Part shown: positions 45,678-53,159 of the stretch, piece after piece
Numbering within the stretch: the first letter of the stretch is position 1
Layout: each line of letters opens with the position of its first letter
From: Streptomyces sp. Ag109_O5-10
GTDB taxonomy: Bacteria; Actinomycetota; Actinomycetes; Streptomycetales; Streptomycetaceae
Assembly (NCBI RefSeq): GCF_900105755.1
Contig: NZ_FNTQ01000001.1
Span: 682,001 to 746,000 of the forward strand
DNA length: 64,000 nt
Reading direction: 5' to 3'
Notes under the pieces: generated by a model
What the model was told of the DNA's origin: nothing
Databases searched by the model: none
The model's input: only the letters and a program-made list of their open reading frames with translations
Program-made: the position numbers and the translations under genes

Positions 45678-48071
45678 CTACGGCGCCGCCGTGCGGCCAC
45701 GGTCCGGGAGCACCAGCCGACAGGTGTCCCCCGGCGCCACGAGCACCGCGCGGTCCGGTAGCCGGATGTCGATGGGCGAACGGTCGGAGGCGGGCACCAG
45801 TATCTCCAGCCGTCCTCGCGCCAGGCGCAGCCGTACACCCCAGTGCCCCCGGTAGCGGAGGGACACCGCGTACGTCGACAGCTCCGGCAGTGGCACCGGG
45901 TCGAGCCAGAGCGCTCCGTCGCGGGTCTCCAGCCCGGTGAGCCCACGCTGGACGAGGTCCAGGGTGCCCGCCATCGCGCCGAGGTGGATCCCCTCTCCGG
46001 TGGTGCCGCCCTGGACGTCGGCGATGTCGCCCCGCAGTGCCTCCTGGACGAACCTCCACGCGTCCGCGCGCCGGGCGCGGGCCAGCACCCAGCCGTGGAC
46101 CAGGCCGCTGAGGGTGGAGCCGTGGCTGGTGCGGCTGAGGTAGTAGTCGACGGTGCGCGGCCAGATCCCGTCGTCCAGTGGGTAGCCCAACTGCTCGAAG
46201 AGTGCGCGGAGTTCGGCCGGTGAGAAGAGGTAACCGAGCATCAGGACATCGGCCTGCTTGGACGCTTTGTAGCGGTTGACGGTGTCGCCCTCCGCCTCCA
46301 GGATCCGGTCGAGGCGGCGGATGTCGCCGTATCGCTTGCGGTAGCCGTCCCAGTCGAGTTCGGCGAGGTCGCCGTAGCCGTCGAACTGGCTGACGACGCC
46401 GTCGTGGAAGGGGACGTGGAGGGTACGGGACACGTCCTCCCAGTGTGCGAACTCGCTGTCGTCGAGGCCGATCCGGCCGGTGAGTTCACGGCGGCGCGGC
46501 TCGGGCAGCGTGCGCAGCAGTTCCAGGGCGCGGGTGAGGACCCAGGCGGCGGTGACGTTGGTGTAGGCGTTGTCGTCGAGGCCGGGGTGCGGGGCGTCCG
46601 GGTAGGCGTCGTGGTATTCGTCGGGGCCCATCACGCCCTGGATGCGGTGCCGGCCGAGGCGGTCGTTCCAGGTGGCCGAGTCCGCCCAGAAGCGGGCGAT
46701 CTGCAGGAGGGTCTCGGCGCCCTCGCCGTCCCGGAAGCCGGTGTCGCCGCTGGCCTCGCAGTACTGCCACACGTTGTAAGCGACGGCCGATCCGATGTGC
46801 CACTGGAGCCGCGAGTGGTCCGGGAGCCAACGTCCCGAGCGGGGGTTGAGGTGCAGTTCCTGGGACTCCTCGCGCCCGTCGCTGCCGCTCTGCCACGGGT
46901 ACAGCGCACCGCGCCGGCCCTGCGCACGAGCGGCCGCGCAGGCCTGCTCCAGGCGCCGGTACCGGTAGCGGAGCAGGGCGCGGGAGACCTCAGGGAAGTG
47001 CAGGTTGAGGAAGGGCAGCACGAACAGTTCGTCCCAGAAGACGTGCCCCCGGTACGCCTCCCCGTGCAGCCCGCGGGCCGGCACGCCCACGTCCAGGTCC
47101 GCCGTGTGCGGGGACAAGGTCTGGAGAACGTGGAAGAGGTGCAGCCGCAGAATTTGTCCGGCCCGGCCGGGGACGTCCAGCTCGGCTCGCCACCAGAGGT
47201 GTTCCCACGCCGTCCGGTGCGAGTCGAGGAGAGCTTCGAAACAGGGAGCGGCTCCGACACGGTCGACGGCGGCCCGCAGGGGGTCGCCGATCGCGGAGTC
47301 ACGCGAGGTGTGGACGGCCGCGATCTTGTCGACGGCGACGGTACGTCCGGGCGTGAGCCCGAGCCGGAGTCGCTGCACGGCTCGCAGCGGCTCGGGCGTC
47401 GCGCCGGTGATCCGCGCGTCGGACACCAGCCGGGCCGCGACGCCGATGCGGATGCCGGAGGTGCTGGTGCGGCAGCGCAGCCACACCGTGTCCGGGGCGG
47501 CGACTCCGCCCTGCACATCGGTCAGATGGCAGCCGTCGAGGTCGCGGTAGCGCGGCACCCCGGCGTTGGTGACGCTCCCGTCGAGGGCGGCCTCGACCTC
47601 CAGCTCCCCGGCGTAGCCCTCGGTGGTGAACTCGGTGCGCAGGGCGGCCAGGTGCGCGTCGTCCATGTGGACGACGCGCACCTGGCGGACGGAGAGCACA
47701 CCGCCGTCCCCGAGGGCGAAGCGGGTCCGGCGCTCCAGGAGGCCGGTGGCAAGGTGCAGGACCTGGCGGTGGTCGAGCACCGTGGCGGTGTCCGGGGTGA
47801 GCCAGTCCCCACCGGGGAGACGGAACCGGAGCGGCAGCCAGTTCGGGAGGTTGGCCATGTCCTCGTTCTCGATCCGGCGTCCCGCCACGTCCGAGGTGAG
47901 CCGGTTGTAGCAGCCGGCCGCGTAGGTCCCGGGGTAGTGCACGTCGTCGGCGGTGCACTCGGGCAGGGCGCCGCGGGTGGCGAAGTAGCCGTTGCCCAGC
48001 GTGCACAGCGACTCCCGCAATCGCTCGTCGGCGGGCAGGTAACCCTCGTACTCCCACGTCCAGCCGCTCAC
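45678..48071 (-). CDS. glycoside hydrolase family 65 (maltose/trehalose-type phosphorylase)
   Basis: 797 residues, the normal GH65 length. The N-terminal beta-sandwich starts VSGWTWEYEGYLPADERLRESL and carries TLGNGYFATRGA; the (alpha/alpha)6 barrel carries the general acid Glu485 in VMGPDEYHDAYPD, and the phosphate-site segments KQADVLMLGYLF and SHGSTLSGLVHG. It phosphorolyses an alpha-glucobiose such as maltose, trehalose or kojibiose to glucose and beta-glucose-1-phosphate. A GTG start with AGGGAG 5 nt upstream was chosen over longer open sequence. It has a DosR-like box about 80 bp upstream, so it may mobilise storage disaccharide during dormancy. Confidence 0.88.
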   Translation of the reverse strand: MSGWTWEYEGYLPADERLRESLCTLGNGYFATRGALPECTADDVHYPGTYAAGCYNRLTSDVAGRRIENEDMANLPNWLPLRFRLPGGDWLTPDTATVLDHRQVLHLATGLLERRTRFALGDGGVLSVRQVRVVHMDDAHLAALRTEFTTEGYAGELEVEAALDGSVTNAGVPRYRDLDGCHLTDVQGGVAAPDTVWLRCRTSTSGIRIGVAARLVSDARITGATPEPLRAVQRLRLGLTPGRTVAVDKIAAVHTSRDSAIGDPLRAAVDRVGAAPCFEALLDSHRTAWEHLWWRAELDVPGRAGQILRLHLFHVLQTLSPHTADLDVGVPARGLHGEAYRGHVFWDELFVLPFLNLHFPEVSRALLRYRYRRLEQACAAARAQGRRGALYPWQSGSDGREESQELHLNPRSGRWLPDHSRLQWHIGSAVAYNVWQYCEASGDTGFRDGEGAETLLQIARFWADSATWNDRLGRHRIQGVMGPDEYHDAYPDAPHPGLDDNAYTNVTAAWVLTRALELLRTLPEPRRRELTGRIGLDDSEFAHWEDVSRTLHVPFHDGVVSQFDGYGDLAELDWDGYRKRYGDIRRLDRILEAEGDTVNRYKASKQADVLMLGYLFSPAELRALFEQLGYPLDDGIWPRTVDYYLSRTSHGSTLSGLVHGWVLARARRADAWRFVQEALRGDIADVQGGTTGEGIHLGAMAGTLDLVQRGLTGLETRDGALWLDPVPLPELSTYAVSLRYRGHWGVRLRLARGRLEILVPASDRSPIDIRLPDRAVLVAPGDTCRLVLPDRGRTAAP

Positions 48072-48151
48072 TTCGGCTCCCTGTCCGCAAGTGCCCGCCG
48101 TGGAGAGCCGGCGGGCCACCCGGCCAGGGCCGCGTTCCGCGGCGCGTGGTG

Positions 48152-48165
48152 GGGCCGAACGGCCA
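48152..48165. promoter_or_regulatory. DosR/OsdR-like box upstream of GH65
   Basis: GGGCCGAACGGCCA; fits GRGMCSRAYGGYCC except the last base. It lies 80 bp upstream of the GH65 start. Confidence 0.5.
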
Positions 48166-48238
48166 TACGGCGCTCCCTCCGCCAGGGGAACCGGCTGAGC
48201 GGGTCGCCCGCCTCGGCGTCTGTCGACAGGTGCAACGA

Positions 48239-49111
48239 TCACACCGACTGCGGCACAACCGCCACAGGGCACTTCGCGTGGTGAAGCAGTGCGTGGGCCA
48301 CCCGGCCCAGCTGCAGACCGACGTGGCCGTTCCGACGCCTCGCTCCCACGACCACGAGGTCGGCGGCGGCCGAGCGGTCCACGAGGATCCGATGGGCCGG
48401 CCCCTCGGCCGTCACGCTGCGGACCGTGACCTTCGGATGGGCGGCCATGGCTTCGCCGAGCAGCGTGTCGAGCAGCGCCGACGCCTTCGCCTCGTGCTGA
48501 CGGGTGAGCTCCCCGAGCGCCACCTGGTTCCCCACCTCGTGGGCCGGGCAACGCCAGGCCCGGACGACGTACAGGACGCAGGCGCGGGCCTCGGCCTCGT
48601 GGAAGGCGAACCGTACGGCCTCCTCTGCGGTGTCGGGCTCCCCCGCGCCCAGCAGGATCCGCTCGTGACCGCCGGCCAGGCCGGCCGTGTCGCCCCGCAC
48701 CACGATCACCGGGCAGTGTGCCCTGGCCGCCACGGCGAGGCCGACCGACCCGAGGAGCAGGCCCGTCAGCTCACCCCGGCCGCGGGACCCGGTGACCAGG
48801 ACATGCGCGTTGTCGCCCTCACGCAGGAGGGCGTACACCGCGTCGTCGGGGAAGATGTCGGTGGTGACCTTCACGTCGGGGCAGCGCTGTGCGATCCGCT
48901 CGGCCGCGGAGGCGACGATGTGTTCGGCCAGCACGCGTTCCGAGGGGCGTTCCGTGCCTTCCGACGGCACTCCGGCCTCGTAGCGCTCCCAGCGGGAGGC
49001 ATAGACCAGCCGCAGCGGAAGGTCTTGGCGGGCGGCCTCGTCCGCCGCCCAGTCGAGGGCGAGCAGGCTTCCGTCCGATCCGTCGACGCCTACGACGAGG
49101 GGAAGTGTCAT
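48239..49111 (-). CDS. universal stress protein, two domains
   Basis: 290 residues with tandem USP domains. Domain 1 (1-145) starts PLVVGVDGSDGSLLALDWA and ends TGSRGRGELTGLLLGSVGLAVAARAHCPVIVV, a complete ATP motif. Domain 2 (150-290) ends VVGARRRNGHVGLQLGRVAHALLHHAKCPVAVV. The ATG at 49111 follows GGTGGGG. It is divergent from the CBS-BON gene at 49342. Confidence 0.9.
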   Translation of the reverse strand: MTLPLVVGVDGSDGSLLALDWAADEAARQDLPLRLVYASRWERYEAGVPSEGTERPSERVLAEHIVASAAERIAQRCPDVKVTTDIFPDDAVYALLREGDNAHVLVTGSRGRGELTGLLLGSVGLAVAARAHCPVIVVRGDTAGLAGGHERILLGAGEPDTAEEAVRFAFHEAEARACVLYVVRAWRCPAHEVGNQVALGELTRQHEAKASALLDTLLGEAMAAHPKVTVRSVTAEGPAHRILVDRSAAADLVVVGARRRNGHVGLQLGRVAHALLHHAKCPVAVVPQSV

Positions 49112-49197
49112 CGTCCCCACCGCCTTTCGTCGGACTGCCACGTCGTGCAGCAGGGGGCTCCGATGTCACCGTGCCACCTTCCGGCGACGGGTTGCAG

Positions 49198-49211
49198 GGG
49201 CCACTCGGCCC
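49198..49211. promoter_or_regulatory. DosR/OsdR-like box between USP and CBS genes
   Basis: GGGCCACTCGGCCC. The arms fit the island motif but the centre deviates. A second palindrome, TGGGCCCGGGCCCA, is at 49262-49275, nearer the CBS gene. Confidence 0.4.
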
Positions 49212-49341
49212 GTTCGGATGCCCGGTCAGCCCCTGTCGGCGCGGAGCCACGCACCGGACGCTGGGCCCGGGCCCACCGGAGGGGAGGGCTCCTGGTAAGA
49301 CCCGTCTCCGCACGGATCATGGCCTGGAAGGAGGCTCGGAC

Positions 49342-50055
49342 ATGAAGCCCACGAAGGTCGGCGCGGTCATGGTCGCCGACGTCGTCACCGCTGGGTACGG
49401 CACGCCGTTCAAGGAGTTGGTGCGGCTCCTGGAGGAGCACCGCATCAGCGGCCTTCCGGTGGTCGACGAGGACGACAAGGTGGTCGGCGTGGTCTCCGCG
49501 ACCGACCTCATGCTGCACCAGACCCGCGACCCCGAGCACGACCACACGCACGTCATGGGCCGCGGCGCCCGGCGTACGGCGGTCAAGACCAACGCGACCA
49601 CGGCGGCCGGTGTCATGTCGGCGCCCGCCGTCACCGTCCGATCCGATGCCACGGTCACCCAGGCGGCCCGGCTGATGGCCGCCCACCGTGTCGAACGCCT
49701 GCCCGTGGTCGACGCGGAGGACCGGCTGGTCGGCATCGTCACCCGTGGGGACCTGCTCCGGGTCTTCCTGCGTTCCGACGACGACATCGTGCGGGAGGTC
49801 CGGGAAGAGGTTCTCGGCAACACCCTCTGGCTGGCCCCCTACACCGTCGAGGTCACAGCGCAGGACGGCGTGGTCACCCTCACCGGCCGGCTGGAACGGC
49901 GCAGTGAGGTCCCGGTCGCCGTCGGCATGACGCGCCGGCTGGACGGTGTCGTCGATGTCGTGGACCGCCTCTCCTACCGGATCGACGACAAGCACCTGCG
50001 GCCTACCGAGCAGAAACTGCACGGGGTGGCCGACGACTGGTTCCGCAAGCTCTGA
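49342..50055 (+). CDS. CBS-CBS-BON domain protein, divergent paralogue
   Basis: 237 residues. CBS1 is VGAVMVADVVTAGYGTPFKE, CBS2 is AAGVMSAPAVTVRSDATVTQ, and BON is YTVEVTAQDGVVTLTGRLE. It differs from the other copies in its spacer, which is His-rich (RDPEHDHTHVMGRG), and in a C-terminal extension (LRPTEQKLHGVADDWFRKL). AAGGAGG precedes the ATG. It ends 6 bases before a 58-bp perfect palindrome. Confidence 0.88.
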   Translation: MKPTKVGAVMVADVVTAGYGTPFKELVRLLEEHRISGLPVVDEDDKVVGVVSATDLMLHQTRDPEHDHTHVMGRGARRTAVKTNATTAAGVMSAPAVTVRSDATVTQAARLMAAHRVERLPVVDAEDRLVGIVTRGDLLRVFLRSDDDIVREVREEVLGNTLWLAPYTVEVTAQDGVVTLTGRLERRSEVPVAVGMTRRLDGVVDVVDRLSYRIDDKHLRPTEQKLHGVADDWFRKL

Positions 50056-50061
50056 CGGCGA

Positions 50062-50119
50062 AGCTGGACGTGGGTCTGGCGCCGTCCCCGCGGGGACGGC
50101 GCCAGACCCACGTCCAGCT
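50062..50119. terminator. 58-bp perfect palindrome, bidirectional terminator candidate
   Basis: Bases 50062-50119 equal their own reverse complement with no mismatch: the outer arm begins AGCTGGACGTGGGTCTGG and the centre is CCCCGCGGGG. It exactly fills the gap between converging genes ending at 50055 (+) and 50122 (-). As RNA it would form a 27-28 bp hairpin from either direction. Confidence 0.75.
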
Positions 50120-50121
50120 GT

Positions 50122-50340
50122 TCAGCAGTGCACTGAGGTCCGGTGACCGGACGGTGTCGACGGCCGGCGCGGTTCTCGCGAGGCCGTGCTGTGCCGCCGA
50201 CGGTTGCGCAGCCGGGCGGTCAGCGCGTCGAACGCCGTGGTGAACACCGCGGTGAGGATCGCCGTCGTCGCCAGCGCCAGCACCAGCAGGACGGAGAAGT
50301 GCTCCCAGAACTCCGGTGTGAGGCTCGTGCCCACTGTCAT
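50122..50340 (-). CDS. small single-pass membrane protein
   Basis: 72 residues with one membrane span (FSVLLVLALATTAILTAVF, residues about 14-32) and a basic cytosolic tail (RLRNRRRHSTASREPRRP). GGAGG lies 3-4 nt before the ATG. It is divergent from the CBS-BON gene at 50606, with several DosR-like palindromes between them. Function unknown. Confidence 0.6.
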   Translation of the reverse strand: MTVGTSLTPEFWEHFSVLLVLALATTAILTAVFTTAFDALTARLRNRRRHSTASREPRRPSTPSGHRTSVHC

Positions 50341-50403
50341 CGCCCTCCCTGATCGGGGTCGTTCCCGTACTCCCAGCAAACTCCGACGCCCCTCGCGAGG
50401 CAT

Positions 50404-50417
50404 GAGCCGGACGGCCC
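50404..50417. promoter_or_regulatory. DosR/OsdR-like box
   Basis: GAGCCGGACGGCCC, preceded by GGCAT, so it shares the longer string GGCATGAGCCG with the copy at 53091. It serves the divergent promoters of the small membrane protein and the CBS-BON gene. Confidence 0.55.
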
Positions 50418-50494
50418 TGGGCACGGCCCTGGGCCACCTTGCCGTGGAGGCCGCGGCGCCCGGGGCCGTCGGCCCCGGGCATGGAACACGCCCG

Positions 50495-50508
50495 GGGCCG
50501 AACGACCC
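50495..50508. promoter_or_regulatory. DosR/OsdR-like box upstream of CBS-BON gene
   Basis: GGGCCGAACGACCC, about 100 bp before the CBS-BON start. Another symmetric string, GGGGCCGTCGGCCCC, lies at 50462-50476. Confidence 0.5.
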
Positions 50509-50605
50509 CTTGCCGGGTCCGGGCGGCCCGTGGCGGCCGGGTCCGCCCGCGCCCACCCTGGGATCAGGGCCCCTCGGGCCCGTCCGTCCTTCCGAGGAGG
50601 AGACC

Positions 50606-51271
50606 ATGCCCGGCAAACCGCACACCGTGAGCGACGTGATGACGCGTACCGTCGCCGCGATCGGCCGCGACGCGCCGTTCAAGGACGTCGTCACCCTGAT
50701 GGAGGAGTGGAAGGTCAGCGCCCTGCCGGTGCTGGAGGGCGATGGCCGGGTGATCGGTGTCGTCTCCGAGGCCGATCTGCTGCCGAAGGAGGAGTTCAGG
50801 GACACCGACCCGGACCGGTTCACCCAGCGGCAGCGCCTCGACGACCTGGCGAAGGCCGGTGCGGTGACCGCCGGGGAGCTGATGAGCACGCCCGCCGTGA
50901 CCGTGCACCCGAGCGCCACGCTCTCCCAGGCGGCACGCATCATGGCCCAGCGCAAGGTAAAACGACTTCCCGTGGTCAACGAGGAGAGCCTGCTCGAAGG
51001 CGTCGTCAGCCGCTCCGATCTGCTGAAGGTCTTCCTGCGCGGCGACGAGGAGCTCGCCGAGGAGGTACGGCACGAGGTCGTCGACCGTCTCTTCCCGCTG
51101 TCCGCCGACCACATCCAGGCCGAGGTCGCCGAAGGCGTCGTCACCCTCACCGGGTGGGTCGAGGACAACGGCCTTGCCGCCGTGGCCGAGCGGCTGGCAC
51201 GTGCGATCGAGGGCGTGGTCGACGTCCACTGCTGCCTGGTCCCCGCTTCCGCCCGGAGCGACCCGCGCTGA
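50606..51271 (+). CDS. CBS-CBS-BON domain protein
   Basis: 221 residues: CBS1 (SDVMTRTVAAIGRDAPFKDV), a spacer SEADLLPKEEFRDTDPDRF, CBS2 (ELMSTPAVTVHPSATLSQAA ending VVSRSDLLKVFLRGD), and BON (IQAEVAEGVVTLTGWVED). It is closest to the copy at 6508, with which it shares the C-terminal EGVVDVHC segment. GAGGAGG precedes the ATG. A 17-bp hairpin lies 57 bases after the stop. Confidence 0.9.
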   Translation: MPGKPHTVSDVMTRTVAAIGRDAPFKDVVTLMEEWKVSALPVLEGDGRVIGVVSEADLLPKEEFRDTDPDRFTQRQRLDDLAKAGAVTAGELMSTPAVTVHPSATLSQAARIMAQRKVKRLPVVNEESLLEGVVSRSDLLKVFLRGDEELAEEVRHEVVDRLFPLSADHIQAEVAEGVVTLTGWVEDNGLAAVAERLARAIEGVVDVHCCLVPASARSDPR

Positions 51272-51678
51272 GGAGTCCGGGCGGACAGGATCACCGCCGT
51301 GTCCGGTCCGTCGAGGGCGGGACACGGCGGTGTGCGTGGCCGGTGGTCACACCGGCCACGCACACCTGGTGTGGGATCGGCCGCCTCCCCCTGCGGGTCA
51401 GCCGGTCCGCACCGGAATGGTCCTGGTCCCCGGCTTCTCCTCCGGGACCGGGACCGGGACCGTGACGGTCACCGCGCCGTCGTCTTGTCATCCGCGGCCG
51501 CCTCGTCGCCCCTCGCTCCGGCGGGCAGCCGGACGGACCGGGCGAAGGTGCCGTAGCGGAATTCGGTACGGTGCTTCCTCCTGTCGGGTTCTCATGTCCA
51601 GCCTGACGCAAGGGCGTTGCGACAGCCGTGGGCCGACCGGCCCTGTCCTGGCTCCGGTCGGCCCTCTCCCTCCTGAGG
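51272..51678. other. convergent intergenic with hairpin
   Basis: About 400 bases between converging genes. It contains the 17-bp hairpin at 51329-51366 and a triple CCGGGA repeat near 51436. No gene seen. Confidence 0.5.
51329..51366. terminator. 17-bp perfect hairpin with GTCA loop
   Basis: GGTGTGCGTGGCCGGTG (51329-51345) is followed by a 4-base loop and its exact reverse complement (51350-51366). It lies downstream of the CBS-BON gene and is a strong intrinsic-type terminator without a T-run. Confidence 0.7.
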
Positions 51679-52281
51679 TCATCCCTTGCCCCCGCTGAAG
51701 TTCCGCCACTGGGGCCCGATCCGCTGCCATTCCGCGTCCCATTCGGCAAGGCGCCGGCGCATCAGACGGCTGCGCAGGACCCGTCCGGCGCCCCACACCG
51801 CGGTGGCTGCGAGCGGTGCCACGAGGGCGGCGGCTGCGACGGAGTCGAGGGCCGTCTCGCTCCCGCTCGTCGGTGGAGCGGCCACCCGTTCACCGCGATC
51901 CACCCAGACCGGTAGCCGACTGCCGGCGGTGGCTGTGGGAACGGCCTTCGCCAGGCCGGTGTGCGCGGAACCGTCCAGGGCCGTCCAGCGCACCGTGACC
52001 CACACTTTCCCCGCGTCGTAGCCGACCACCACGGGTGTGCCGTTCTTCGCGTTCTCGGTCAGTTCGGCGGACACCACGTGAAGGGCGGCACGCCGCTCGG
52101 CGAACGCGTGGTCCACGGTCGCGCCGGCCCACCATCCGGCGAGCAGCCCGCCGACGACGGTCACGGTCCAGACGGCGAGCACGATCCAGGCCTCGACCAC
52201 GTCACTGTGGCGCCGCAGCGGGTTCCGCCGCCAGTGCCAGAACGGTCCGCAGGTCATGCGGCCGGGATTCGCTCCGGTCAT
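51679..52281 (-). CDS. Rv1733c-like membrane protein
   Basis: 200 residues with two membrane spans (VVEAWIVLAVWTVTVVGGLLAG, about 27-48; AAAALVAPLAATAVWGAG, about 150-167) enclosing an extracytoplasmic domain. The N-terminal WHWRRNPLRRHSDVVEAW and the loop VTVRWTALDGSAHTGLAKAV fit the family of the mycobacterial DosR-regulon protein Rv1733c, whose function is unknown. Its ATG overlaps the stop of the upstream CBS-BON gene (ATGA). A paralogue is at 57636. Confidence 0.8.
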   Translation of the reverse strand: MTGANPGRMTCGPFWHWRRNPLRRHSDVVEAWIVLAVWTVTVVGGLLAGWWAGATVDHAFAERRAALHVVSAELTENAKNGTPVVVGYDAGKVWVTVRWTALDGSAHTGLAKAVPTATAGSRLPVWVDRGERVAAPPTSGSETALDSVAAAALVAPLAATAVWGAGRVLRSRLMRRRLAEWDAEWQRIGPQWRNFSGGKG

Positions 52282-53021
52282 GATCCACCGCTTCCTTCCG
52301 GGAGCCGGTGCGCACGGCCCCGGTGGGGCGGGACGCGCCCGGCGTCGGGAAGATCGGGGTCGAGGTCCGGGCGGCGGGGCGGACCCGCCAGCGCGCACTC
52401 CACGGCGACCACGCCGTCGACGCCCCGCACCCACCCGACGGCCACGGGGATCAGCGCGGTGTCCGGGACGCGGCCGGTGAGGGTGACGACGCCGTCGCGG
52501 ACCAGGACGCGTACCGGTTCGGCCGAGTCGGGGAAGAGGTGGGGGAGGATCTGGCGCCGGATCTCCTCGGCGATGTCCTCGTCCCCCCTCAGGAACACCT
52601 TCAGCAGGTCGGCTCGGCTGACGACCCCCTGGAGCAGGCCGTCCGCGTCGACCACCGGAAGCCGTTTCACTCCGTGCCGGGCCATCGTGCGCGCGGCCTC
52701 GGGCAGCGGGGCCTCGGGGCGGACGGTGATGGCCGGCGTGGTCATCAGCGCGGCAGCGGTCACGGATGCGGACTCGGGGGAATCCGGCCCTGACCTGCCC
52801 TGGCCGTAACCGGCCGGAGCTGCGGTGCGGGCTTCCTCCTTGTGCAGGAGGTCGGCCTCCGAGACGACGCCGACGACGCGTCCGTCGTCGTCCAGGACGG
52901 GGGCCGCGCTCACCTGCCACCGCTGCAGGGCCTTCACTATGTCCTTGAAGGCCGCCCCGTGCCGCAGCGCGAGGACGGTCTGGGTCATCACGTCGCTCAC
53001 GACGTGCGGAGTGCCGGTCAT
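52278..53021 (-). CDS. CBS-CBS-BON domain protein
   Basis: 247 residues. CBS1 is SDVMTQTVLALRHGAAFKDI, the spacer is long (HKEEARTAAPAGYGQGRSG), CBS2 is ALMTTPAITVRPEAPLPEAA, and BON is VRVLVRDGVVTLTGRVPD. A Pro/Arg-rich tail of about 35 residues (PDLPDAGRVPPHRGRAHRL) is unusual among the copies. GGAGG precedes the ATG, and a DosR-like box is 70 bp upstream. It is co-translated with the Rv1733c-like gene. Confidence 0.88.
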   Translation of the reverse strand: MTGTPHVVSDVMTQTVLALRHGAAFKDIVKALQRWQVSAAPVLDDDGRVVGVVSEADLLHKEEARTAAPAGYGQGRSGPDSPESASVTAAALMTTPAITVRPEAPLPEAARTMARHGVKRLPVVDADGLLQGVVSRADLLKVFLRGDEDIAEEIRRQILPHLFPDSAEPVRVLVRDGVVTLTGRVPDTALIPVAVGWVRGVDGVVAVECALAGPPRRPDLDPDLPDAGRVPPHRGRAHRLPEGSGGS

Positions 53022-53090
53022 GGCGACCTCCAGGGTTCGGCAGCCGTGGTCCGACACCCCCAGGATCGGCCATCCGCCCTCGGAAGGCAT

Positions 53091-53104
53091 GAGCCGAACG
53101 GTCC
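53091..53104. promoter_or_regulatory. DosR/OsdR-like box upstream of CBS-BON gene
   Basis: GAGCCGAACGGTCC, preceded by GGCAT; matches GRGMCSRAYGGYCC at all positions. It lies 70 bp from the CBS-BON start. Confidence 0.55.
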
Positions 53105-53159
53105 TCTTCCCGGTCCCGGAATTCCCTGGCTGGGACACGAGGGCAGGCTCAGCCCGTTG

